Assembly: GCA_937919165.1 (NCBI GenBank)
Contig: CALFPO010000074.1
Span: forward strand, 1-55,799
Direction: 5' to 3'
DNA: 55,799 bases
Source: an uncultured Bacillota bacterium
GTDB taxonomy: Bacteria > Bacillota_I > Bacilli_A > Erysipelotrichales > Erysipelotrichaceae
The notes below the pieces were generated by a model, which saw nothing but the letters and a program-made list of their open reading frames with translations, searched no databases and was not told where the DNA came from. This document shows, piece after piece, positions 16,903 through 25,947 of the stretch (position 1 is its first letter; each line of letters opens with the position of its first letter). The translations under genes and the position numbers were made by a program.

Positions 16903-17135
16903 ACCAGATGTGCTGCCAGATCACCGGTTCCCGATACATACCATCCATCGCTGACATATGTTACCTTTTGCGTATTGGCGTTCATGTTGCCGTTATTAAA
17001 GATATAGTATGTACCAGAGCTACTACCGCTCTTATTGGCCTCATAATAGACTTCCGACGCAAACAAATCATACCATTTCTTTTCGTTGCTATCGTAACTC
17101 AAAGTCTTTGATTTGATTTCGTTTCCATCCTGTTA
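16903..17135 (-). pseudogene. Broken junction of the giant pilin gene: in-frame TAA plus frameshift
   Basis: Reading the minus strand past TAA (17133-17135) in the same frame gives QDGNEIKSKTLSYDSNEKK and then a repeat with SGSSSGTYYIFNNGNM. This is clearly homologous to the repeats on both sides, so the stop is a nonsense change (probably from a Tyr codon, GTYF-Y). About 210 nt later, between about 16911 and 16925, the repeat continues in another frame: DL in frame 1, SGSTSGMYYFLYNG in the new frame. This equals loss of one base. The two lesions together separate the gene into 17133-22343 and 11377-16902. Confidence 0.75.
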
Positions 17136-20100
17136 GAAATATGTTCCGGTTGTTGTGCCTGTATATTTTTCATACAACGCATCCGTATCATTCACAAGAT
17201 ACCAAGCATCCTGGATATATTTAGCGTTGCCGCTGGTCAGCTGCATGCCATTATCAAAGACATAGTACTGATCAGGAGAGGTCCTGTCATGTGCTACAAC
17301 TTTATATAGATCGGTATTCTTGCCTGTCTTTGTTACATCTTCCAGGGTTTCATACCACCACTTGCCTCTCTTGAAGGTCAGTTCGGTATCGAAATCCTTT
17401 TCACGATATTGTGAACCATAGTTGTCGGTTGCGACTTCCCAGATTGTCTCGGTTTCGGCATTTGTATTGTAGTATCTGTAAATCAGCTTGTAGACGTATG
17501 TCTCTTCAGCTTCGCCTGTATCAAGGTCGTAGGTAACCACAAAGCGACAATCGGTGTTAAGATTGCTGAGCTTGATTACCTCATCGACAAGTCTTGCGTG
17601 ATCAAGATCCTCAACAATATCGACATTGCCGGTCTCTTCATTAAGCACATACTTGCCTAAAGTAATGTCGTTGAGCTTGACGCCTTCTTCGAATGTGACA
17701 TCAGGAAGAGGAATGTCGCCGGTGAAGATATCGCCTTCCGTGAAGTTGAGCTTATATTGTCCTACTTCTTCTAAACGATATCTTGGCAAGCTGCTCAGGT
17801 ATCGGCTTGCGCCGCCATCAAGCGAATACATAAAGTCGATCGTAACTGTATAGGTCTTGATCAGTTCATACTTCGCATAGGCATTGATGTTGGACTTGAT
17901 GCTTGAAGCGCTTGTGAAATCGATCTCTGTTCCATATCCTGTCTCAGGATCATAGTTGAACCAGCCAATGAACTTATAGCTTTCGATTTCCTTGGATGGT
18001 GTATCTATCTGATTGTATAGAGTTGCAGGGATAGGCTTGATTATCTTTGTATCTCCTATCTGCTCAAAGTCGGTATTTTCGCCGCTTGGGTCATAGAAGA
18101 ATGTTACATATAGATTTGATTTGTCCTCAAGATAGTGAGCAGTTACTTTTATGACAGTGGTTGTGTCGCCAGCGGTTCCGCAAAGTGAATTTGGAATAGT
18201 GAGCGTACCATCTGTAGACTCAATAGGAGTTGAATCGGTGTTGTCTGTCTTCTTGACTGTCCAGTTGGCGATATAGTAGCCAGGAATCATATTCGTATAT
18301 GGAAGCAGAACGGTGTTCTCCTGACCCTTGATGATTATCTGATCAGGAAGATTTGGATCGATGATCTTGCTTTCTGCACCAGTGAGCGGATTGATCATAT
18401 AGAATTCGATCGCACAGGTCTCTGTAGGCTCGTTGACGATTGACTGCCAGTCGCCATAGTATGTATTGTTCACACGATAGTTGTTGTCGTTGAATCCGAA
18501 GGTTGACCATACAGAGAACGGATATTCCTTAGAGCTCTGCACACCAGTATCCTTAAGTCTTCCATCGTATGGGAAGGTTCTCTTCTGCATCGTCTCTTCG
18601 TTGCCCTTTGCAGAAATGATGTTGCCATCGGCATCGACATAGAAATGCAGAATGTTGATATCCATGCTGAGCTGGTTATCGCTAGCGCCGTTACCAAGAT
18701 ATGGCGCATTATCATCAATATTGTTTTCATATATTGATGGAAGATAGAAGATAGTGCTTTCTCCTTCGCTAGCTGCAACGGTAACTGATTTACCAGTCTC
18801 GATACTGCCGATGAAACCACCAGCTGAAGTAGCTTCACCACCTGGATTTACGTTAAATACAGGTGCAACGGTATATACGGTATCCATTGTGCCGTTTTCA
18901 TGAATTGAGCCGACTACGCCACCTGCCGATACAGTTGACTTCTCAGCACCTACAGATGCTGCCGAGAATGAATTTGTGATCGAATAGATTGAAGAGATAT
19001 TGCCGACCAGACCACCGGCAGAATCGTTTCCTGTCGCATAGATATTGGCCTGATCATCGGTATCATAAACAACATTTCTTTCTTCTTCATCGGTATGTCC
19101 GCCAGCATAGCTGTTTTCGATGGTGAGTTTGCCATTAGAAGTCTTGTTGCCTACAAGACCGCCTGCATAGCCGTCAGTCATTACATATACTGAAGCAGCA
19201 GAGTTTTTGATTGTCAGTGAGCTATCAGCCTGGCCTACAAGACCACCTGCCGCAAAGGTATTTACTGGATCAAGATCATCCACTGCTGCCATCGCTACAT
19301 CGCTAGAGGAGATGATTGACTTGTCGTGTGAAGTAACAAGAACAGTGTCAAGTATAGCGCCAGCACCAGATGTCTCTGCGACAGCCGCTGCTGCATAGCC
19401 ACCTGTAGCCTTTACATCAAAGTCATTAAGCTTAAGGTTCTTGATCAGGATGCCGTTATCAGCGTATCTGAAAAGACCGGCATTATGGCTGCCCTTGACA
19501 GTGTTGTCCATTTCGGTAGCGCCTCTGATCTTGAAGTTGTCAAGATAGTGGTTCTGGCCATCGAACAGGAAAAGCCTATTGTTATATATTCCATAGAATG
19601 CACCAGAAATGATCTTTGCGGAATCATGACGGTAGATTCTGTTATATACGGTATAGTTGAAGCTCAGGTTTCTATCCAGATATGCTCTTGCAATGTCATC
19701 ATCGACATTGGAGATCACTGGATCAAGGTTCTGAAGATGCCTGATGTATTCGATATGGGCATCGCCATATTCGCTGAGGGCAAACAAGCTGTTTTCGCTC
19801 TCATAATCCATTTCCTTGATATCTGCCCATGCTGGCTCATTCTTAGCCATTCTGACATCGAGATTCTCGCCTCTGATCAATTCGGTATCTGCAAATATCT
19901 CATCGAAATGTCTGTCTGACTTGGTGATGTCATCGAAGATGATATGTACTTCATCATCATGAATCTCAATAGGAAGTTCTGTGGTGACAGAATCATCGTA
20001 GACGATTACGCCATCTTCAACATGTCCTTCGGCAGTCAACGTTACGTTTGTGCCATCATATTCCAGATTGAAGATCTTGGTATAGTCGCTTTCCTCACCG

Positions 20101-22343
20101 GTAACAGCGATGACGAATTTTTCGTCAAGAAGCTCTAGAGGAATCTCTAGCCTTAAGGTATCGTCGTTCTTGAACACAAATTCCAAAGGCTCATTCATTG
20201 GCATCTGCCAGTCGCCATAGTGCCTGTCATTGATGCCACCATGGACACCTACAATGCCAGCCAACTGCTCAATGGTCTTGAATGAGAACTTGCCGTTATA
20301 TTCGCTGATTAATGTATTGTCATAGACGATAGCGCTCTTATGTGCGTTATCTGGGAAGATATATGAAGTTGTATCGTTTGCAGAAACAGGTCTGATGCCG
20401 GAGATTGTCTCAGTCTTCGCATTTGGAGAGATGCCATTCAAGTAGTAGCAATCCTCAAATACCGATGAGGAAGTTGCGCCGACAAAGTTTCCTGATAGGC
20501 CATTCTTTCTCTCTGATAGACCAGTAGAGAAGGAATTCTTGATTTCGCCGTTGCTTGAATTGCCGATGAAGCCACCGACATTGGAAGCGCTAGAGTATGC
20601 AGAAGATGTCGTATATGACGAAATGATCTTATAGCCATTGGCTGCTCTGCCAACCAGACCGCCTGCTGCATCGCTGGCAATGACGTTGTAGCGTCCTTTG
20701 CCTGTCGTGCTGCTTACGTATCTTGCATTGTTTGTATGTCCACCGGAATAGCTGTAGCTGATGTCTCCTGAGCTCAGGTATCCGACCAGACCGCCAGCAT
20801 CTGCACCAGTTGATTTGACATATACAGCTGCAGCTGACTTATCGATGAAGCCACCCTGCATATATCCGACCAGACCGCCCGTGCAGCCATTGCCGACTAT
20901 CTCAAGAGCTGTATCGCTCTTATCGTTGTTGTTGTAGGCGATTACGCCACTGATCTCTGTATTGGCTGCGCTACCTACCAATGCGCCAGCTGTTCCTATG
21001 CTTGCATTGACATCAAAGTCTACAAGCCTTACATCCTTGACGGTTGCATTTTCAAGTTCGCTGAATAGACCGCCATTTCTTTCATCGGTATCGATTACGA
21101 CACCATTGATTGCGTGGTCACCATTTCCGTCATAGCTGAACTTTTCAGATTCTACCTCTACAGGAACGAATGAACCATTCGCAAGGATGGTAGCTCCATT
21201 GCTTCCATAGATCTTGCATGAATCATTGAAGATTGAACCATTGCTGTTCCAATAGATGTCGGTTGTCTGCTTAGCGTTGTCAACATTAACGCTGACATCA
21301 GAGATTTCCTTGTATAGGTTCTCAAGATGACGGATATTGCCGATCTCTACCGTATCTGTTCCATCATAGTCGCCATAAAGGCTATTTGTTGTCTTGGTGC
21401 CGCTGTTTGCGATATTCGTATATTCGGTATTTGAATATGCTACAGCCTTGATCTTGATGTTCTCGCCAGGAACCAGTACATCGCCAAACTGCTCAGCGAA
21501 GCCTAGTCCTGCTGTGGTGATATCATCAAGAATCACTGTATATCTGTAATTGGCATCATCATGGATGATCTTGGAATCGCCATTGAATACGCCATTCTCT
21601 ACAATCTTGATTTCCTCGCTGCCATTGGCTCCCGCAATCAGAAGCTTGAGTGAAGGGCTCTGTCCAAAGTTGACGTAGTTATCGATAACCACATAGAGCT
21701 TCTCGCCATTGACTACCTCAATCTTAGGTGCCTTGAACTTGTTGTTGCGCTTCATGGCATCAGCATCAACGCCGCCATAGTAGCCTATTACTCTCTTGGT
21801 AGAGGTGTAGTTTCTTCTATCGACCTTCTTCTCATCTCCACGGTATCCGCTGATCAATGTAGAATATTCGTCTTTGGTGAAGGTATGTCCAAATCTTCTG
21901 TTGTTTGGTTCAGCATAGAAGACATCAAGAACCATTGCCGGATCCTTCTGGTAACGAATGATGAAAGAGTTGTCTCTTACATCCTCATCGATGGCACCGA
22001 AAGGTAGCAACAGATTAAGTACGCTTGTTTCGCTATCTGGATCATCAGCTGGTACGACATAGTAGTATATGCCGTCCTTATCTCCATCCTCTTCGTTTCC
22101 GAAAGATGTTCTGCCCAAGAAATTCTCGCCATCACTCATCGAAAGATGGTTCTGGGCTGAGATGAATATCTCTTTGGCTACCGCATCAAGCTTGAACTGA
22201 TAGAGAGTCCTCAGATAGCTGAATATCGCAATCGTAACCAAAGCCAAAAGGACCACCGTGATGGCCACTACAACAAGCACTTCCTGCAATGTGAAGCCTT
22301 TGTTACGATATTCGTTTCTCTTCTCAATAAGTCTCTTTAACAT
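17133..22343 (-). CDS. Giant modular type IV pilin, N-terminal part with GLUG and InlB repeats
   Basis: A 1,736-residue product now ending at an in-frame TAA. The N-terminus has a basic leader and a prepilin cleavage/methylation motif, NKGFTLQEVLVVVAI (about residues 15-29), with Glu at mature position 5, then a long hydrophobic helix. PilD should therefore process it and it should enter the pilus. The body holds two blocks of GLUG-type repeats (GGLVGY/GGLVGR/GGFIGN; about 420-650 and 990-1220), typical of beta-helical adhesins. An InlB B-repeat (about 1480-1560, IGWFNYDPETGYGT region) and the start of the tyrosine-rich repeats follow. Normal minor pilins have 120-250 residues. Its ATG overlaps the upstream pilin stop (TAATG). 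It is the last gene of the pilus operon. Confidence 0.87.
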   Translation of the reverse strand: MLKRLIEKRNEYRNKGFTLQEVLVVVAITVVLLALVTIAIFSYLRTLYQFKLDAVAKEIFISAQNHLSMSDGENFLGRTSFGNEEDGDKDGIYYYVVPADDPDSETSVLNLLLPFGAIDEDVRDNSFIIRYQKDPAMVLDVFYAEPNNRRFGHTFTKDEYSTLISGYRGDEKKVDRRNYTSTKRVIGYYGGVDADAMKRNNKFKAPKIEVVNGEKLYVVIDNYVNFGQSPSLKLLIAGANGSEEIKIVENGVFNGDSKIIHDDANYRYTVILDDITTAGLGFAEQFGDVLVPGENIKIKAVAYSNTEYTNIANSGTKTTNSLYGDYDGTDTVEIGNIRHLENLYKEISDVSVNVDNAKQTTDIYWNSNGSIFNDSCKIYGSNGATILANGSFVPVEVESEKFSYDGNGDHAINGVVIDTDERNGGLFSELENATVKDVRLVDFDVNASIGTAGALVGSAANTEISGVIAYNNNDKSDTALEIVGNGCTGGLVGYMQGGFIDKSAAAVYVKSTGADAGGLVGYLSSGDISYSYSGGHTNNARYVSSTTGKGRYNVIASDAAGGLVGRAANGYKIISSYTTSSAYSSASNVGGFIGNSSNGEIKNSFSTGLSERKNGLSGNFVGATSSSVFEDCYYLNGISPNAKTETISGIRPVSANDTTSYIFPDNAHKSAIVYDNTLISEYNGKFSFKTIEQLAGIVGVHGGINDRHYGDWQMPMNEPLEFVFKNDDTLRLEIPLELLDEKFVIAVTGEESDYTKIFNLEYDGTNVTLTAEGHVEDGVIVYDDSVTTELPIEIHDDEVHIIFDDITKSDRHFDEIFADTELIRGENLDVRMAKNEPAWADIKEMDYESENSLFALSEYGDAHIEYIRHLQNLDPVISNVDDDIARAYLDRNLSFNYTVYNRIYRHDSAKIISGAFYGIYNNRLFLFDGQNHYLDNFKIRGATEMDNTVKGSHNAGLFRYADNGILIKNLKLNDFDVKATGGYAAAAVAETSGAGAILDTVLVTSHDKSIISSSDVAMAAVDDLDPVNTFAAGGLVGQADSSLTIKNSAASVYVMTDGYAGGLVGNKTSNGKLTIENSYAGGHTDEEERNVVYDTDDQANIYATGNDSAGGLVGNISSIYSITNSFSAASVGAEKSTVSAGGVVGSIHENGTMDTVYTVAPVFNVNPGGEATSAGGFIGSIETGKSVTVAASEGESTIFYLPSIYENNIDDNAPYLGNGASDNQLSMDINILHFYVDADGNIISAKGNEETMQKRTFPYDGRLKDTGVQSSKEYPFSVWSTFGFNDNNYRVNNTYYGDWQSIVNEPTETCAIEFYMINPLTGAESKIIDPNLPDQIIIKGQENTVLLPYTNMIPGYYIANWTVKKTDNTDSTPIESTDGTLTIPNSLCGTAGDTTTVIKVTAHYLEDKSNLYVTFFYDPSGENTDFEQIGDTKIIKPIPATLYNQIDTPSKEIESYKFIGWFNYDPETGYGTEIDFTSASSIKSNINAYAKYELIKTYTVTIDFMYSLDGGASRYLSSLPRYRLEEVGQYKLNFTEGDIFTGDIPLPDVTFEEGVKLNDITLGKYVLNEETGNVDIVEDLDHARLVDEVIKLSNLNTDCRFVVTYDLDTGEAEETYVYKLIYRYYNTNAETETIWEVATDNYGSQYREKDFDTELTFKRGKWWYETLEDVTKTGKNTDLYKVVAHDRTSPDQYYVFDNGMQLTSGNAKYIQDAWYLVNDTDALYEKYTGTTTGTYF

Positions 22344-22822
22344 TAACCAGCCTTTACCTTGTACTCCTCAAGCGATGCCAGCACCAGATCTCCTCTTTTT
22401 ACCAAGAGGTTGGATACAGTGACTATGCCATCGCTGTATACTGCCTTCTCATATGAGCAGACAAGATTCATGTTGGCAGCCTTCTTGGATACCAGCAGTC
22501 TTGTGTGCTCTCCGTCATATTCGCTAAGCATGATTCCCTCAGCATTGTTGCTGATGGTATTCTCATGCCCTGTAGCACTGCTTGTGTAGCTTATCACACC
22601 ATCCTTGCACTCGATGTCGGTAGACATCGTAAGCTCATCTCTGATTTCTGAGATGGTCGTAGACAAAAGCAATTGGGCATTTGCGCCATCTACGATCTCA
22701 CGATAGTTTCTTACAGCGGTCGTTACGACGGTAGTCGCAACAGCCGTAAGCACCAGCATGATCAGCACTGTAATCAGGGTCTCCACCAGGGTGAAGCCTT
22801 TTCTCTTCTGTCTATTCTCCAT
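22343..22822 (-). CDS. Minor type IV pilin
   Basis: About 159 residues from the ATG at 22820-22822 (an in-frame TTG lies two codons earlier). The N-terminus MENRQKRKG-FTLVETL is a classic type III prepilin signal: basic leader, Gly before the cleavage site, Phe at +1 and Glu at +5. A hydrophobic helix (LITVLIMLVLTAVATTVV) follows. The remaining 120 residues form a small globular head with no recognised domain. It overlaps the upstream pilin gene by a few bases and the downstream giant pilin by TAATG, so the three are translationally coupled. By position it is likely a GspI/J- or ComGF-like minor pilin of the initiating complex. Confidence 0.85.
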   Translation of the reverse strand: MENRQKRKGFTLVETLITVLIMLVLTAVATTVVTTAVRNYREIVDGANAQLLLSTTISEIRDELTMSTDIECKDGVISYTSSATGHENTISNNAEGIMLSEYDGEHTRLLVSKKAANMNLVCSYEKAVYSDGIVTVSNLLVKRGDLVLASLEEYKVKAG

Positions 22823-23150
22823 CTTCAATGTACGCTATTACCTTTGTCTGCTTGAATACATCATTCTCGTAGAATTTCACCTTGATTGAAGTCGTTCCCC
22901 CAATCGTAAGGTTCCTAGAGATCGTTACATTTCCTGCTGTTCCCGATTCTTCATCGCCAACCGTCAGGATGTTGTTTCTGATGTAGTAGTCGTTGACGGC
23001 CTCCTTGGCCTTTCTGATGCTTCTTGCGCCTGCCGCAATGGCTGTCGTAAGCATCAGCATCGCAATGCATATAATAAGCAAAGACACTAGTACCTCAACT
23101 AGTGTTTCACCTCTATTATTATCTAATTTTTTAAGGTGTTTTTCCATCAT
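22812..23150 (-). CDS. Minor type IV pilin-like protein
   Basis: 112 residues from the ATG at 23148-23150, which overlaps the upstream stop codon as ATGA. The frame is open nine codons further up, but coupling favours this start. The motif NNRG-ETLVEVLVSLLI has Gly before the cleavage site and Glu at +5, but Glu instead of Phe at +1. The helix LLIICIAMLMLTTAIAAGA follows, then a small beta-rich head. It resembles ComGE/GspI-like minor pilins. It is part of the overlapping minor-pilin run between pilO and the giant pilin. Confidence 0.8.
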   Translation of the reverse strand: MMEKHLKKLDNNRGETLVEVLVSLLIICIAMLMLTTAIAAGARSIRKAKEAVNDYYIRNNILTVGDEESGTAGNVTISRNLTIGGTTSIKVKFYENDVFKQTKVIAYIEDGE

Positions 23151-23842
23151 ATCTTCTCCACCTTTCTCAATACCCAATAGACCTTGGTTGTCTTGGTTTC
23201 CGTCTCCATCTTTATAGGAGTGCTGCCACTAACATCCGTAGTTTCTTTGGTATCTATCGTCTCATGGATATCCGAAGAGAAGGTATAGCGAATCTTGTAA
23301 TGATCGTTTCCGGTATCGCTATCCTCGAAGGTCATTGTCAGATCGCCATTCTCATCAAGATCGATCTTGATCTTCACGTCGATTAGTCCTTCAGCTGATA
23401 CGGTGATCGTCTCTTCGCTTCCTGAAGCATATTTGAAATCGAAGTTCGATGCCTCATACATTGTCTTATTGTTGGAGACATTGTTCTGCAGAACATACCT
23501 GATCGCAATATCGCTCAAGATGCTGCTTCCAAGCTTGACCTCGTCCTCGCTTCCTTCATATTTAAGGGTATAGGTCTGAGATGAGCTTCCCTTTACGCCG
23601 CTCTTGGTTCTGACGAACACAATTGGCTCTTCAGTTATCTTGTCCTTAAGCAGATTGGCGCAACTTGTGACAGTATAGTAGCGCTGGTCGGTCTTAGCCA
23701 CGCTTCTTATCCTGCCGCTGGATGAATTGGTTGCATAGATCACAACAGCGCTTATGACAATGGCGACAATCAAAACAAACAGCGCTAAGATTATCGATGC
23801 TCCCTTGTTGTCATTAAGTTTTCTTGTGATCTTGTTTTCCAT
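23147..23842 (-). CDS. Minor pilin without Glu5, PilX/GspK-like
   Basis: 231 residues with a pilin-like start: NDNKG, then ASIILALFVLIVAIVISAVVIYA, one long hydrophobic helix. Mature position 5 is Leu, not Glu. In known systems (GspK, PilX class) this absence of Glu5 marks the tip subunit that caps the minor-pilin complex. The large, Ser/Thr-rich soluble domain has no recognised fold. It is the first of the minor-pilin genes after pilO and overlaps the next gene by 4 nt. The role as tip subunit is inference. Confidence 0.72.
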   Translation of the reverse strand: MENKITRKLNDNKGASIILALFVLIVAIVISAVVIYATNSSSGRIRSVAKTDQRYYTVTSCANLLKDKITEEPIVFVRTKSGVKGSSSQTYTLKYEGSEDEVKLGSSILSDIAIRYVLQNNVSNNKTMYEASNFDFKYASGSEETITVSAEGLIDVKIKIDLDENGDLTMTFEDSDTGNDHYKIRYTFSSDIHETIDTKETTDVSGSTPIKMETETKTTKVYWVLRKVEKI

Positions 23843-23845
23843 ATC

Positions 23846-24388
23846 TTATTTCTTGTAGTTTGCGGAATATTCGTAATCGACCAACGCAATCGATACCGAA
23901 TAGTTCCTGCCGCTTTCGCTCACATTCAGATCAGTGATCTGGTAGCGGTTATTTGAATCATGAAGCTTCTGGATGCGATCCAGCGCATCTTCATAGCTAG
24001 GCGATACGAATGATATTCTTATCCATCTCTCGACGATGTTGTCTTCATACTTCACTTCATCGCCTGTCGCATAGCGGATGCTGTAGGAATTGTCGCCTGT
24101 ATCGAAGATGGCGTGCATTTCCTGAATGATGTTGTTGATGTTGTCGTAGTCGCTGATCGACTGCGGATTAGGATTCTTGGCGAAGACCCTATCGATGGCC
24201 TCTTGCCATAGACGCTTCTGCTCAACTACAGGAGCAGTCTCTGCTATCTGATTTAGAACTTCAACCTTCTGGGCTTCCAGTTCTTCGGTCTGTCTCTTGA
24301 TTGGACCCTGGATAACGAAGTAGTAGGCTGTGATGACGATCAGAATTCCCAGAAGCAGCAGTTCACGTGTACTCATGCTTTTCTTCAT
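23846..24388 (-). CDS. pilO: PilO-like pilus alignment protein
   Basis: About 180 residues from the ATG at 24386-24388, which has GGAGG 9 nt upstream; the frame is open to 24406. It has a short cytoplasmic N-terminus, one membrane helix (LLLLGILIVITAYYFVIQG), a coiled coil (about 30-60) and a C-terminal ferredoxin-like alpha/beta domain. This is the PilO/GspM-type layout. PilO pairs with PilN and links cytoplasmic PilM to the assembly platform. Sequence identity to Gram-negative PilO is low, so the call rests on topology and on the order pilM-pilN-pilO. Confidence 0.75.
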   Translation of the reverse strand: MKKSMSTRELLLLGILIVITAYYFVIQGPIKRQTEELEAQKVEVLNQIAETAPVVEQKRLWQEAIDRVFAKNPNPQSISDYDNINNIIQEMHAIFDTGDNSYSIRYATGDEVKYEDNIVERWIRISFVSPSYEDALDRIQKLHDSNNRYQITDLNVSESGRNYSVSIALVDYEYSANYKK

Positions 24389-24389
24389 C

Positions 24390-24953
24390 TTACTCGTCCT
24401 CCCCATAGCCGACTTTCATGAAGAGCGTCGATTTTACGCCCTCTCCGGCATTGGATGTAGAAGAGACTTCTACACTTTCCACATATTTGCTCTTCTCCAG
24501 AATATTTCTGATCGATGCCAGTTCATCCTGGTTATCGGTAATGACCGAAATCGTTACGGCATTATCGGAAATGGAGAACGAATAGGTCTTGCCATATTCC
24601 TCAACTGCCCTATTGATCAGATTGATGATATCTTCGCGGTCAACGATCTTCTCGTTATCGGCAGTCAGATATTCAGTTGTGTATCTTCTGTATTTCTCTT
24701 TGACTTCGTCATAGTCTCTGAGATATTCCAATTGCTGATTATGCTCATACATCAATTCATTCACTTCACCCTGAAGCGCATTGAGCTTATTCAGACGGTT
24801 TATTACCAGGAACTGCGCAAACAGGAACACCAGTATGCCAACCACAGCCAAGCCAACCAGGAAATATGGAAGCTGCTTGCTGTTTTCGTTCTCGTTGACA
24901 TACAGGTTCATCTCGGTCTTGCTAGGAAGCTTGATCTCTTTCTCTTTTGCCAT
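24390..24953 (-). CDS. pilN: PilN-like pilus alignment protein
   Basis: 187 residues. A cytoplasmic N-terminus (KLPSKTEMNLYVNENENSKQ) probably carries the PilM-binding segment, which in PilN normally contains an INLLP-like motif; here MNLYV is at about 15-19. One membrane helix (YFLVGLAVVGILVFLFAQFLVI), a coiled coil (about 55-100) and a C-terminal alpha/beta domain follow. It lies between pilM and pilO with 10-nt and overlapping junctions respectively. Topology and context support the call. Confidence 0.8.
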   Translation of the reverse strand: MAKEKEIKLPSKTEMNLYVNENENSKQLPYFLVGLAVVGILVFLFAQFLVINRLNKLNALQGEVNELMYEHNQQLEYLRDYDEVKEKYRRYTTEYLTADNEKIVDREDIINLINRAVEEYGKTYSFSISDNAVTISVITDNQDELASIRNILEKSKYVESVEVSSTSNAGEGVKSTLFMKVGYGEDE

Positions 24954-24963
24954 GTTGAACCTC

Positions 24964-25935
24964 CTACAGAGTCACGCCGATAGACAATAGGCATCTGTCA
25001 GCGTCCTCGTTGTTCTTGAATTCATCAGGAAGAAGATCTCTGATATCCTTCTCGGTAAAATCAATATAGGAATTGATCGTATCCTTGAGTGGCTTATTGT
25101 CGCAACCCATTGAGAAGTAATAGATATCCTTAAGACTTGAATCCTGATTCTCATATTTATAGAAGTTGATTGTCTTCATGATCTCCAAGGCAATCTTTTC
25201 ATATGTGCTCTTTAGATATTCGCTGGAAAGGACATCGTTATGGTTATGGTCACGATGGCTTGCAGCCAGGAACAGATCGATGTTCTGGTTTGAAGCGATA
25301 GCGATATCGATGTCTCTGCATGCTACATCGATCATCTTGGTAGCCGTAAGCTTCTGACCCTTGAAGATATAGATGTTGGTCTGATTGTAGCCCACGCCCA
25401 CCAGACAGTATTCCTTCTTGTCATCCTCAACGCCATTCATGATATTGATCAAAGCCATCTCTCTAGGAAGAGCTGTCTTCATCTTCAATCCGGCTCTCTT
25501 TAAGATGTCGAAGTATTCGTTGACGGTCTTCTTGTTTGCGGCAGCAGCCAAGAGATTAAGACCTGTAACCTTCTCGTTCTCGTCATATTCATAGGAAGTG
25601 ACAACATAGTCATAGTTGTAGTCGATAGAGTTGTTGCCGACAAAGTCCCTGAACTCATATGGAAGATTCAGCTTCAGTTGAGCATCAGAAACAGCTGGCG
25701 AATTCACATTCCTGAAGAACGTTGCATCATCGGGCAATACGAAACTGATGTTCTTGCCGCCAATGCCGCCCTCCTTCTTGACTTCCTTCAAAAACTTAGA
25801 CAGCGACTCAGGCGAAACGACCTTTCCATCCTTGACAAGATTCTCAGGCATCTGCCTAAAAACAGTCTTGCCGTCAGATGTCGACATATAGACTTCGCTC
25901 GATTCGATATCCAATCCGATATAAGACTTAGCCAT
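24964..25935 (-). CDS. pilM: PilM actin-like pilus ATPase
   Basis: 323 residues of the actin/FtsA-like PilM family. The N-terminal phosphate-1 strand is visible as YIGLDIESSEV, a second ATP-binding segment as CLVGVGYNQTNIYIF (about 172-186), and a C-terminal phosphate-binding region near LSIGVTL. PilM sits on the cytoplasmic face and links PilN to the assembly ATPase. The RBS AAGGAG lies 6 nt before the ATG. It is followed directly by pilN and pilO, the usual order for Gram-positive type IV pilus loci. Confidence 0.87.
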   Translation of the reverse strand: MAKSYIGLDIESSEVYMSTSDGKTVFRQMPENLVKDGKVVSPESLSKFLKEVKKEGGIGGKNISFVLPDDATFFRNVNSPAVSDAQLKLNLPYEFRDFVGNNSIDYNYDYVVTSYEYDENEKVTGLNLLAAAANKKTVNEYFDILKRAGLKMKTALPREMALINIMNGVEDDKKEYCLVGVGYNQTNIYIFKGQKLTATKMIDVACRDIDIAIASNQNIDLFLAASHRDHNHNDVLSSEYLKSTYEKIALEIMKTINFYKYENQDSSLKDIYYFSMGCDNKPLKDTINSYIDFTEKDIRDLLPDEFKNNEDADRCLLSIGVTL

Positions 25936-25947
25936 AATACTCCTTTC

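Noticed and set aside
16911..16925. Programmed -1 frameshift in the giant pilin
   Set aside because: No slippery heptamer or downstream stem-loop/pseudoknot was found, and the upstream TAA would already block translation.
16872..17102. Separate 76-residue gene between the two giant-pilin fragments
   Set aside because: It is in frame with the upstream part and made of the same repeats, so it is the broken middle of one gene.
17133..17135. Stop-codon readthrough or recoding at the TAA
   Set aside because: TAA is the least readable stop, no special element follows, and a frameshift nearby also breaks the gene. Mutation or sequence error is simpler. Genes elsewhere end normally with TAA, TAG and TGA, so there is no altered code.
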